In this document: one piece after another, positions 34,355 to 41,800 of the stretch | Numbering within the stretch: the first letter of the stretch is position 1 | Layout: every line of letters begins with the position of its first letter | NCBI RefSeq assembly: GCF_019311235.1 | Contig: NZ_JAHWDF010000007.1 | Span: 1-64,000 of the forward strand | DNA length: 64,000 nt | Direction of reading: 5' to 3' | Source: Mesonia aestuariivivens | Lineage (GTDB): Bacteria; Bacteroidota; Bacteroidia; Flavobacteriales; Flavobacteriaceae | Notes under the pieces: generated by a model | Databases searched by the model: none | Seen by the model: only the letters and a program-made list of their open reading frames with translations | What the model was told of the DNA's origin: nothing | Position numbers and translations under genes: made by a program

Positions 34355-34531
34355 ACTAACTACTAATAGTAATGAAAAAAATAAATTACTTTAATTTTCA
34401 TTTTTAATTTAAATAAGTTACTAATTAATTACAGATGTTCTTTTCGAAAAGATTACGGCTACGAATATAACCGTAAAAATGATATATTTTATAAAATTTT
34501 TCAATAAAATATTAAAATTTATATTCTTATT

Positions 34532-34602
34532 CCAATGCTAGGGATGTAATTCAAAATAACGGAGATAACACCTTATTGGTTCCTGACGCGGTGAGGGTTT
34601 AG
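34532..34602 (+). pseudogene. displaced second copy of the coaD 3' end
   Basis: The forward frame reads SNARDVIQNNGDNTLLVPDA then VRV and stop TAG at 34600-34602. Against coaD codons at 32341-32402 the DNA of 34541-34600 matches 51 of 60 positions. Most differences that I counted are at codon third positions or conservative, as expected for two coding versions of one gene. No upstream coaD sequence is attached. A GTTAG-rich tract follows both copies. Confidence 0.75.
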
Positions 34603-34643
34603 GAGTGGTTAGGAGTTAGAAAGATTCATTTTTAAATGAAGTA

Positions 34644-35294
34644 ATGAAGCGAGTCTTAAAATTAATCGGGAAAATTATATTGGTATTAATTTCTATCCGT
34701 CTTTTACATTTCTTGATTGCATTGATTCTTACTACCATCACCGTAAATCAAAATAAAGAACATCCGAAAGAAACTTTTGTTTATTTGAATACGAATGGTG
34801 TTCATTTAGACATTATTCTTCCTAAAGAAAAAATGGAAGAAAGCTTATTAAAAGATTTGAAATATACTCAAAGTGATCAATATTTTTCCTTTGGTTGGGG
34901 TGATGAAAATTTCTATTTAAACACTCTACAATGGAAAGACCTTACTTTCAAAAATGCAATAAATGCACTCTTTTTAAAAAGTTCTACCCTTATTCATCTA
35001 ACCAAATATGCTGAAGTAAACCCTTCTTGGATCAAAATTGAATTATCGCAGCAACAACTTTCAACTCTACATCAATACCTAGAAAATAGCTTTTACGAGG
35101 ATACTGAATCAAAAAAAGTAATCTTACCCAATAAAGGATATGCTTACAACGACGATTTTTATAAAGCTACCGGAAATTACACTTGCTTTTTCACTTGTAA
35201 TACTTGGGTGAATTCAGCTTTTAAAAAAGCTAACCTAAAAGCTTGTTTGTGGACACCTTTTGATTTTGGGTTGATGGATAAGTATTCTGATTGA
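34644..35294 (+). CDS. TIGR02117/DUF2459 family membrane-anchored protein
   Basis: A 216-residue protein with an N-terminal transmembrane segment (about residues 8-33, IILVLISIRLLHFLIALILT) and a soluble domain. TNGVHLDIILPKEKM and CNTWVNSAFKKANLKACLWT with TPFDFGLM match the TIGR02117/DUF2459 family, conserved but functionally uncharacterised. It directly follows the displaced coaD tail, so it may be the ancestral coaD neighbour. Confidence 0.8.
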   Translation: MKRVLKLIGKIILVLISIRLLHFLIALILTTITVNQNKEHPKETFVYLNTNGVHLDIILPKEKMEESLLKDLKYTQSDQYFSFGWGDENFYLNTLQWKDLTFKNAINALFLKSSTLIHLTKYAEVNPSWIKIELSQQQLSTLHQYLENSFYEDTESKKVILPNKGYAYNDDFYKATGNYTCFFTCNTWVNSAFKKANLKACLWTPFDFGLMDKYSD

Positions 35295-35343
35295 AAAGCG
35301 ATTAATTTTATAAAATTTTCAAATAGGAATCGTTTGATAGTGA

Positions 35344-35425
35344 GATACCTGCAAGGTTTGAAAACCTTGCAGGTATCATTTAGAGTTCACTGGAAAATCT
35401 ACAAGGAACTTAAAGTCCTTGCAGG
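35344..35425. repeat. REP-like hairpin pair
   Basis: A perfect 16-bp inverted repeat GATACCTGCAAGGTTT (35344-35359)/AAACCTTGCAGGTATC (35362-35377) with a 2-base spacer is followed by a related imperfect hairpin at 35399-35425 (CTACAAGGA...TCCTTGCAG). Both share the CTGCAAGG core, so they look like two members of one dispersed repeat family. The first may also terminate the DUF2459 gene. Confidence 0.7.
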
Positions 35426-35452
35426 TTTCTGTCTTATTTAATATCTGATAAA

Positions 35453-35659
35453 TTATTGAGCTTGTTTTAAAATTTCTTCTTTTGATTCTAAAGTAAATCC
35501 GCTCTTTTCTGCTTGCTCAAGCTTAGCTTGAATCCAATCAATCTTAGCTTACCTAATTAAATCATTAACCCGTTCACTTTTGCTAGTATACTCTTCACTT
35601 GTAACTTTAACTACTTCATTGGGTTCTGTTAACGAAATACTTTGTCTTGCCATCGCCAT
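35453..35659 (-). pseudogene. ParD-like type II antitoxin remnant
   Basis: The reverse strand from ATG 35659 reads MAMARQSISLTEPNEVVKV, then EEYTSKSERVNDLIR, then TAA at codon 37 (35549-35551). In the same frame it continues AKIDWIQAKLEQAEKSGFT to EEILKQAQ and stops at 35453. The two halves are recognisably the ribbon-helix-helix and C-terminal parts of a ParD antitoxin. No parE-like toxin follows; the next bases are REP repeats. A dead antitoxin without its toxin suggests a lost TA module. Confidence 0.8.
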
Positions 35660-35691
35660 CCTTTTGTTGTAAAATTACACCACAATAAAAC

Positions 35692-37788
35692 CTAAAACAA
35701 ATATTTCACCTCTACACCTCCATAAAAATTACGATCGTTCCCAGGATAATAATAACGAGGTTCGCTGTTTCCAAAACCTACAGCATTAGGTAAAGTACTT
35801 ACCGCATAATGCTCATCGAATACATTATTAACACCAGCATTAAGATTGATTTGAAAATCATTGAATATCGTAAAATCGTAACCAGCTTTTATATTGATTA
35901 ATTGATAGCGATCAGTCTCCAACGAATTTTCATCATTCAGCGGTATTTCTGAAACAAAAAGTACATTGCTAAATAAACTGAATCCGTTTTCGGCAATTAG
36001 ATCTAAGCCAATATTTATTTTTTGATCGGGAACTCCCGTTAAATCATTTCCACTAAAATCTTGCCCTTCATCGATAAACTCATCAAACTTATAAAAATTA
36101 AAATTTGCAGAAGCATAGGGTTTTAAAATTATTGCTGAAGTAATTTTCCAATTGTACTTTAGTAGAAGTTCCACTCCGTTGTGATCTGTTTTACCTGCAT
36201 TGGCCCCCACATATTGATCTTCCGCTATGCGTTCTGCAACTAATAAATCGTTTACCTGAATACTGTACAAAGCAATTTCGGTATAAAAATCTTCAAACCA
36301 ATTTCCTTTAAAACCCACTTCATAATCCCACCCTATTTCAGGTTTTAAACTGGTATTAATTAAACCTTGAGGTGTTAAAGTTTCATCTACTGTTGGGGTA
36401 GAAAATCCTTTAGAAATATTTAGGTAAATGTTTTTAGTTGAATTCAATTCATACAAAGCCGCAATTCTTGGCGACCAAATAGTTTCGAACTGATAATCTC
36501 CTGTTTGGTCGATTTCATCTTCTTCAAATAAATCGGTTAATGCATAATCTGTGAAGTTCACATTTAGGCCACCCACTAATTTTAATTTCGGAAAAACTTG
36601 CAAATTTAATTGCGCAAAGAGGTTGTAATACTTTCGGTCTTGTTCTAAATTGGCAATTTGACTTCCGCGAACACTTCCTTGATTGGGAAATTCTTCATAA
36701 AGATTTTCAAAATTACTTCCATAATAATTTTCATTTAAAAATTCTGCGCCCAAACTTGCTTCCGCAGGCAAAGAAAATAATTCAGTTTTGTAATTAAAAC
36801 GCGTTCTCGCTCCCATACTAAAACTATTTTCTTTTAAAATATCGAAAGGACGAGGTTCATAAGCGTCTCTACTATTTATAAAAACGCTGGTGGTATTCTC
36901 TAAATTATCTGTAAAATGCTGTCTATACGAAATTCCCAGTAAAAAGCGATCGTAAGACTCATAACCTTCTGCCGAAATCCACTTAAAGGCTGCGCTTTCT
37001 GGATTTTCACGATACGCTGTTTTACCAATAGAACTAGGAATGTAGGCTTTGAGTCTTGTAAAATTACCTAAAAAGCTAATTGCTGAATTTTCTCCAGAAT
37101 AAAAGGTTCCATTGAAATTGAAAGACTTCCGATCATACTCTGAATTTTCCCGATAGCCTTCATTTTGCAAATGGTTATAGGTAGCAAAAAGAGATTTCTT
37201 TTTATCGGAATAGCCTACACTTGCTGTATTTTTCAGCAGTTGATAACTTCCAAAACTACTGGAAATTTTGGCAAAAGAACGCTCATTTCTTGGTTGATAA
37301 GCAAACAGATGTAACACTCCACCCAAACCAGAACCATACAAACTTGAATTTGGACCTTTAATAATTTCTACACTTTCAATAGCTTCTAAATCTATATCAT
37401 TAATTACAGTTTGACCATCTCCTGTACTAATGGGAATTTCATTAAAATAAGCTTTTAAACGGGTTGTACCGTATTGTGCACGTGCACCTATACCGCGAAT
37501 GGTTATTCTATTGGTATTTAATGCTCCCGCTTGGGTATAAACCCCAGGAATTCGATTAAAAGAGCTGGTTAAAAGTGTGGGAGAATTTCTGTTAAGTTCT
37601 CTATGGTCGAGTCGATTTACCGCTGCGGGTGTATGCGTTAGCTCAGATTTAATGCTTGTTCCTTTTAATAAAACCTGTGGCAAAGCTGTACTATCTAAAA
37701 CAGGCTCAAGATTTTTTTCTTGAGCCTGCGTTAAACTAATATTACAACACAAACTTATTATAAATGTAGTAATTATTTGGTATTTCAA
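35692..37788 (-). CDS. TonB-dependent outer-membrane receptor
   Basis: A 698-residue receptor with signal peptide (IITTFIISLCCNISLTQAQ), plug domain at about 35-160 (TPAAVNRLDHREL, RITIRGIGARAQYG, VEIIKGPNSSLYGSGLGG) and a 22-strand-type barrel ending in the terminal aromatic GGVEVKYLF. It lacks the N-terminal carboxypeptidase-regulatory-like domain of SusC proteins, so it resembles cofactor/siderophore receptors. It lies 24 bp downstream of a PQQ-type sugar dehydrogenase gene on the same strand, so it is probably in an operon with it. The substrate is unknown; PQQ is one candidate. Confidence 0.92.
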   Translation of the reverse strand: MKYQIITTFIISLCCNISLTQAQEKNLEPVLDSTALPQVLLKGTSIKSELTHTPAAVNRLDHRELNRNSPTLLTSSFNRIPGVYTQAGALNTNRITIRGIGARAQYGTTRLKAYFNEIPISTGDGQTVINDIDLEAIESVEIIKGPNSSLYGSGLGGVLHLFAYQPRNERSFAKISSSFGSYQLLKNTASVGYSDKKKSLFATYNHLQNEGYRENSEYDRKSFNFNGTFYSGENSAISFLGNFTRLKAYIPSSIGKTAYRENPESAAFKWISAEGYESYDRFLLGISYRQHFTDNLENTTSVFINSRDAYEPRPFDILKENSFSMGARTRFNYKTELFSLPAEASLGAEFLNENYYGSNFENLYEEFPNQGSVRGSQIANLEQDRKYYNLFAQLNLQVFPKLKLVGGLNVNFTDYALTDLFEEDEIDQTGDYQFETIWSPRIAALYELNSTKNIYLNISKGFSTPTVDETLTPQGLINTSLKPEIGWDYEVGFKGNWFEDFYTEIALYSIQVNDLLVAERIAEDQYVGANAGKTDHNGVELLLKYNWKITSAIILKPYASANFNFYKFDEFIDEGQDFSGNDLTGVPDQKINIGLDLIAENGFSLFSNVLFVSEIPLNDENSLETDRYQLINIKAGYDFTIFNDFQINLNAGVNNVFDEHYAVSTLPNAVGFGNSEPRYYYPGNDRNFYGGVEVKYLF

Positions 37789-37812
37789 AATGGTGAAATT
37801 TCAATATAGTTA

Positions 37813-39108
37813 TTATTCAAAAGCAACTCTCCAAACAATACCAGCATCATCATCATTAACTAATAATGCGCCATCTGGAGTTTGAGTTACTCCTACTGGT
37901 CTACCATGCACATCTGTACCATTTTCATTTGCTATAAAACCTGTTAAAAAATCTTCGGGTGTTTTTGGACTTCCTTCTTCATCAAAAGGGATAAAAACCA
38001 CTTTATAGCCCGCTAGCTTAGATCTATTCCAAGAACCATGCTGACCAATAAAAGCTCCGTTTTTATATTTCTCTGGAAATTTATTAGAAGTATAAAATTC
38101 AAGTCCTAATGAAGCCGTGTGTGAACCTAATGGAACGTCGGGAATTATTGCTTGATTTACTAATTCTTGATGAGGTTCATCTTTCCAACGCGGATCTTTA
38201 ATTTGACCATAATATGAATAAGGCCATCCATACCAACCATTTTCTTTAACGCTCGTAGCATAATCTGGAACTAAATGATCTCCTAATTTATCTCTCTCAT
38301 TTACAGCTGCCCAAAGTTCACCAGTAATTGGATTCCAATCTATCCCGACAGGGTTTCTTAAACCTGCAGCATACACACGCTCGCCACTTCCATCTAAATT
38401 AATTTCTAACACATTGGCTCTACGCTCTTCTTTCTCCATACCGTGTTCTCCCACATTACTTGAAGAACCTACCGTAATATAAATTTTAGACTTGTCTTTA
38501 TTTGTAATAATATTTCGCGTCCAATGATGATTGTAACCACCTGCTGGAAGATCTATTACTTTTTCTGGTGAAGCTATAATTTTAGTTTGACCTTCTTGGT
38601 AGGGAAATCTCACTAAACCATCTACATTAGCTACATAGAAATAACTATCGATAATCAACATTCCGAAGGGTTGATTTAAATTTTCTAAAAAAGTGAATTT
38701 TTCATCTGGCAAACCATTTTTATTTTCATCTCTAAATAAGGTTATTCGGTTAGCACTTCTCTTGGCATCATTACTTTCTACAACAAAATAATCACCATTA
38801 TCTGCAATATAAGTCCAACGAGGGTGCTCTAAACTGTCAGCAAAACGCTCTACCGTAAAACCTTTTGGTGCTGAAGGCGTTTCTCCTTCTTTCCAATTTA
38901 TAATTTTACTTTGCATTCTCACAGATTCTGTATTAAATGCGGGTGGCAGGCTTAACGCTCCTATTGCCGTAGTTACAGTTGTATAACTGCTATCTTTTGC
39001 TATCTTATTTTTAGTCTCATTAGATAATTTACGCTCTCCTTTACAAGATATGAGTAAAAAAGAACACACTATAAAACTAAGACTGAATAAGTTGATATTT
39101 TTCATCAT
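37813..39108 (-). CDS. PQQ-dependent sugar (sorbosone/glucose-type) dehydrogenase, lipoprotein
   Basis: A 431-residue exported protein with a lipoprotein signal (FSLSFIVCSFLLISCKGE). It is a six-bladed propeller of the GSDH/soluble glucose dehydrogenase family. GYNHHWTRNIITNKDKSKIY, GLRNPVGIDWNPITGELWAA and ENGWYGWPYSYYG are characteristic blocks. The conserved histidine (HHWTRN) and arginine (GLRNP) are the usual catalytic and cofactor-contacting positions. It would oxidise sugars in the periplasm if PQQ is available. No pqq biosynthesis gene is in the window. Confidence 0.87.
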   Translation of the reverse strand: MMKNINLFSLSFIVCSFLLISCKGERKLSNETKNKIAKDSSYTTVTTAIGALSLPPAFNTESVRMQSKIINWKEGETPSAPKGFTVERFADSLEHPRWTYIADNGDYFVVESNDAKRSANRITLFRDENKNGLPDEKFTFLENLNQPFGMLIIDSYFYVANVDGLVRFPYQEGQTKIIASPEKVIDLPAGGYNHHWTRNIITNKDKSKIYITVGSSSNVGEHGMEKEERRANVLEINLDGSGERVYAAGLRNPVGIDWNPITGELWAAVNERDKLGDHLVPDYATSVKENGWYGWPYSYYGQIKDPRWKDEPHQELVNQAIIPDVPLGSHTASLGLEFYTSNKFPEKYKNGAFIGQHGSWNRSKLAGYKVVFIPFDEEGSPKTPEDFLTGFIANENGTDVHGRPVGVTQTPDGALLVNDDDAGIVWRVAFE

Positions 39109-39184
39109 AATTATTTTTGCCTAATGTAGTCGAATTAAGTGTTATCATAAAATATAGAAATCACATTAATACATCTTTAACATC

Positions 39185-39210
39185 CTTACTAATTTTTGCT
39201 TAATTTAGCA
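39185..39210. repeat. 26-bp exact direct repeat, left copy
   Basis: It begins CTTACTAATTTTTGC and ends TTAATTTAGCA, and is identical to 51020-51045. It lies between the divergent PQQ-dehydrogenase and LytTR genes, 45 bases before the LytTR -7 element. The rest of 39109-39315 is promoter DNA without a gene. Confidence 0.7.
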
Positions 39211-39255
39211 GTTTAAATTTTAGAAATAATAGATAGTACGTATTTTTTTAAATTA

Positions 39256-39263
39256 TACTTTTG
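39256..39263 (+). promoter_or_regulatory. predicted -7 element of the LytTR/kinase operon
   Basis: TACTTTTG fits TAnnTTTG, 52 bases before the ATG at 39316. Confidence 0.5.
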
Positions 39264-39315
39264 CATTTCACATTCAATAAATTCTCTAAATTTATAACCT
39301 ATTCTTAATAAAAAT

Positions 39316-40095
39316 ATGGAGGTAGTCATAATTGAAGATGAAGACCTTGCGGCTGATTCTCTAAAAAAATTATTATTGAAGACACCTTATAATCTTAACA
39401 TAAAAAAAAGATTAGAGAGTGTATCAGAGGCTATTGAATGGTTTAAACAAAATAATTGTGACCTTATCTTTAGTGATGTAAGTCTAGGAGATGGTGAAAG
39501 CTTTGAGATTTTTGAAGCTTTAAATATTGATACACCTATTATCTTTACCACGGCTTTTGATCATTATGCCATTCAATCTTTTCAATTTCACGCCGTAGAT
39601 TACTTATTAAAACCCTATAATCAAATTAAACTTAATAAAGCTTTAGAGAAATATATAAATACTCAAAAGCATAAAATTCAGTTTTACCCTAACCAACAAA
39701 ATTTAGACAATTTAATTAGTCGTTTAAGTAATATGTCTGAAGTGAGTTCTTATCAAACACGATTTTTAATTTCTAAAGGTGAAGAATTACTATCTATTAA
39801 AAGTGAAGAAACTGCTTATTTCATGGCTGAAGATAAATCGCTATTTCTTTTTACGCGTAAAGGAGAGGTTTTTCTATATGATGATACCCTCTATAATCTA
39901 GAAAATAAGCTATCGCCTAAAGATTTCTTCAAAGTAAATAGAAAATTTATAGTGAGACATAATGCTATTAAATCAATTATAAAATACAGCCAAAGTCGTT
40001 TAAAGATAGAACTTCAGCCTGCGCCTAATTTTAATGCTTCTATATTAATTAGCGCTAAAAACATACAATCCTTCAAGGAGTGGTTAAATAATTAG
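39316..40095 (+). CDS. LytTR-family response regulator
   Basis: A 259-residue regulator. The receiver domain has EDED at 7-10, phospho-acceptor D54 (CDLIFSDVSLGDGESF) and AVDYLLKPYNQIKLNKAL. A LytTR DNA-binding domain follows at about 150-255 (TRFLISKGEELLSIKSEETA, DFFKVNRKFIVRHNAIKSI). LytTR proteins bind pairs of direct repeats one helical face apart. The kinase gene follows after 1 bp. Confidence 0.92.
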   Translation: MEVVIIEDEDLAADSLKKLLLKTPYNLNIKKRLESVSEAIEWFKQNNCDLIFSDVSLGDGESFEIFEALNIDTPIIFTTAFDHYAIQSFQFHAVDYLLKPYNQIKLNKALEKYINTQKHKIQFYPNQQNLDNLISRLSNMSEVSSYQTRFLISKGEELLSIKSEETAYFMAEDKSLFLFTRKGEVFLYDDTLYNLENKLSPKDFFKVNRKFIVRHNAIKSIIKYSQSRLKIELQPAPNFNASILISAKNIQSFKEWLNN

Positions 40096-40096
40096 A

Positions 40097-41704
40097 ATGG
40101 ACTCAGGTAATTTTCTGCAAGACTTTAAAAAACGTCAAAAGTATTTCTATACAAGCATAACGCTCATCGTTCTCTTTTTCGTGGTTAGTTCTTTTATAAT
40201 CCCAAAAATTACATCTGTAGCAGAAAATTTGCTAGAAAATGTGATTTTAGAAAATCTTAATTCAAAAAAGAATAATATAGCTTTTGAGTTTAATAATTTA
40301 AATAGTTTTCTTACTTATTCTAAAAACTTAATTAAAGATTCTAATAAAATCTCTTTTCAAGAACTAGAAGATAAATTAAAGTTTACTTCAGATTTAGCTC
40401 GATCATCAAGTCTAATTTCAAACAGCTTTATTTATTTAAGTACTTCAGCAGGCTTAAAAAATATTTATTCTCTCTATGAAAATGAAAAAAAATCTAATAT
40501 AGAAAGCTTGCCGCTTAGATATAAAACCCAAGCTAAATCAAAGTTTCTCGATACCATCTTAACAGCAAAAGGTAACGTAAATTATCGAAAAACATATATA
40601 CATAAACAGGATAAAGACACCACACTAATTGTAGGGTATGATATCGATTTATTAGCATTCTGGAAATACATTTCAGAAAATAATGTAGGTCGTATGGGCT
40701 ACACGGTAGTGACTAATGAAAAAGGGATTTGCTTATTACACCCAGAAATAAAATATATTGGAAAAAAGCTAGACACGTACTTTACAAGCATTTCGCCTCA
40801 AGACATATTGATCAAAGATACTAATTCAGCAATTTTAAAAGATGAAGCTACATCGGAATACTTAAAATTAGATGTCCGTCGTTATTTTGAAAAAATAAAA
40901 GTAGGAAGCACTTCACTTATTATTATTGAAAGTTTTCCTCTTGATATTATTTTAAAAGAAAAAACGCAGCAAATCAATCAATATTTTCTTTGGATATGCC
41001 TACTAGCATTTACCATATTTATGCTTTTGCTACTAGTTTCTAGATATCAACTTAAAAAAGAATTTACAGAAAACCTTAAAGTAGTTGAAGAAAAAGAGCA
41101 ATTAATCACTATAAACGAAAAGTATCAAAAAGAAAACGCCCTATTACAACTCAACCAGTTAAAAAAGAAGATGAATCCTCATTTTCTTTTTAATAGTTTA
41201 AATTCTTTGCACATACTCATAGAATCAAAACCAAAATTATCTCAAGAATTTGTCCTAAAACTAGCTGATGTTTATAGGTATTTTCTTGAAAATAAAGAAG
41301 GAGATTTAATAACTCTAAAAAAAGAGATCACATTTTTAAAACAGTATTTTTTTCTTCATAAAATTCGCTTTAGCAATCGTTTAAAAGTAACTATAAATAA
41401 TGCGAGTGAAGATGAGTTTATCTATTATAAAAAAATTCCTTTTCTTGCTTTAGAAACAGTCGTTGAAAACGCCATTAAGCACAACGAATTCACTAAAAAA
41501 AACCCACTACAAATTGAAATTACTATACATCAAAAACATATTGAGGTTATAAATAATTACACACCTCACAAAAATAAAAAGGCAGATAGTCATAAAATAG
41601 GGCTTAATTATTTAAAGAACACTTATAGATATTACAATTTAGAAGGATTTAAGACAGAAATATCAAAAAACCACTATATATGTTTTCTACCCTTATTAGC
41701 TTAA
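40097..41704 (+). CDS. LytS-like sensor histidine kinase with extracytoplasmic cache-type sensor
   Basis: A 535-residue kinase. Transmembrane helices at about residues 18-37 and 294-314 flank a roughly 255-residue extracytoplasmic domain with Cache-like features (GRMGYTVVTNEKGICLLHPE). A coiled coil (about 325-355) leads to the His_kinase domain with H362 in MNPHFLFNSLNSLHILIE. The ATPase has LETVVENAIKHNEF and a short end IGLNYLKNTYRYYN. This is the typical partner of LytTR regulators. The ligand is unknown; the adjacent genes suggest a peptide or a nutrient-related signal. Confidence 0.9.
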   Translation: MDSGNFLQDFKKRQKYFYTSITLIVLFFVVSSFIIPKITSVAENLLENVILENLNSKKNNIAFEFNNLNSFLTYSKNLIKDSNKISFQELEDKLKFTSDLARSSSLISNSFIYLSTSAGLKNIYSLYENEKKSNIESLPLRYKTQAKSKFLDTILTAKGNVNYRKTYIHKQDKDTTLIVGYDIDLLAFWKYISENNVGRMGYTVVTNEKGICLLHPEIKYIGKKLDTYFTSISPQDILIKDTNSAILKDEATSEYLKLDVRRYFEKIKVGSTSLIIIESFPLDIILKEKTQQINQYFLWICLLAFTIFMLLLLVSRYQLKKEFTENLKVVEEKEQLITINEKYQKENALLQLNQLKKKMNPHFLFNSLNSLHILIESKPKLSQEFVLKLADVYRYFLENKEGDLITLKKEITFLKQYFFLHKIRFSNRLKVTINNASEDEFIYYKKIPFLALETVVENAIKHNEFTKKNPLQIEITIHQKHIEVINNYTPHKNKKADSHKIGLNYLKNTYRYYNLEGFKTEISKNHYICFLPLLA

Positions 41705-41712
41705 AATGCGAT

Positions 41713-41743
41713 TTCACTCCATAAATTATTGAGTTCACTCCAT
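41713..41743. promoter_or_regulatory. candidate LytTR binding site (10-bp direct repeats, 21-bp period)
   Basis: TTCACTCCAT occurs at 41713-41722 and exactly again at 41734-41743. The 21-bp period (two helical turns) is the spacing used by LytTR regulators. The site lies between the kinase gene and the metalloprotease gene, 58 bases before the latter's ATG. No TAnnTTTG element is seen in this gap, consistent with an activator-dependent promoter. Confidence 0.6.
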
Positions 41744-41800
41744 TTATTTTTTTTAAACTTTTTAAATAACGGAGATTTAGCAATAAAATAATCTAAATCT

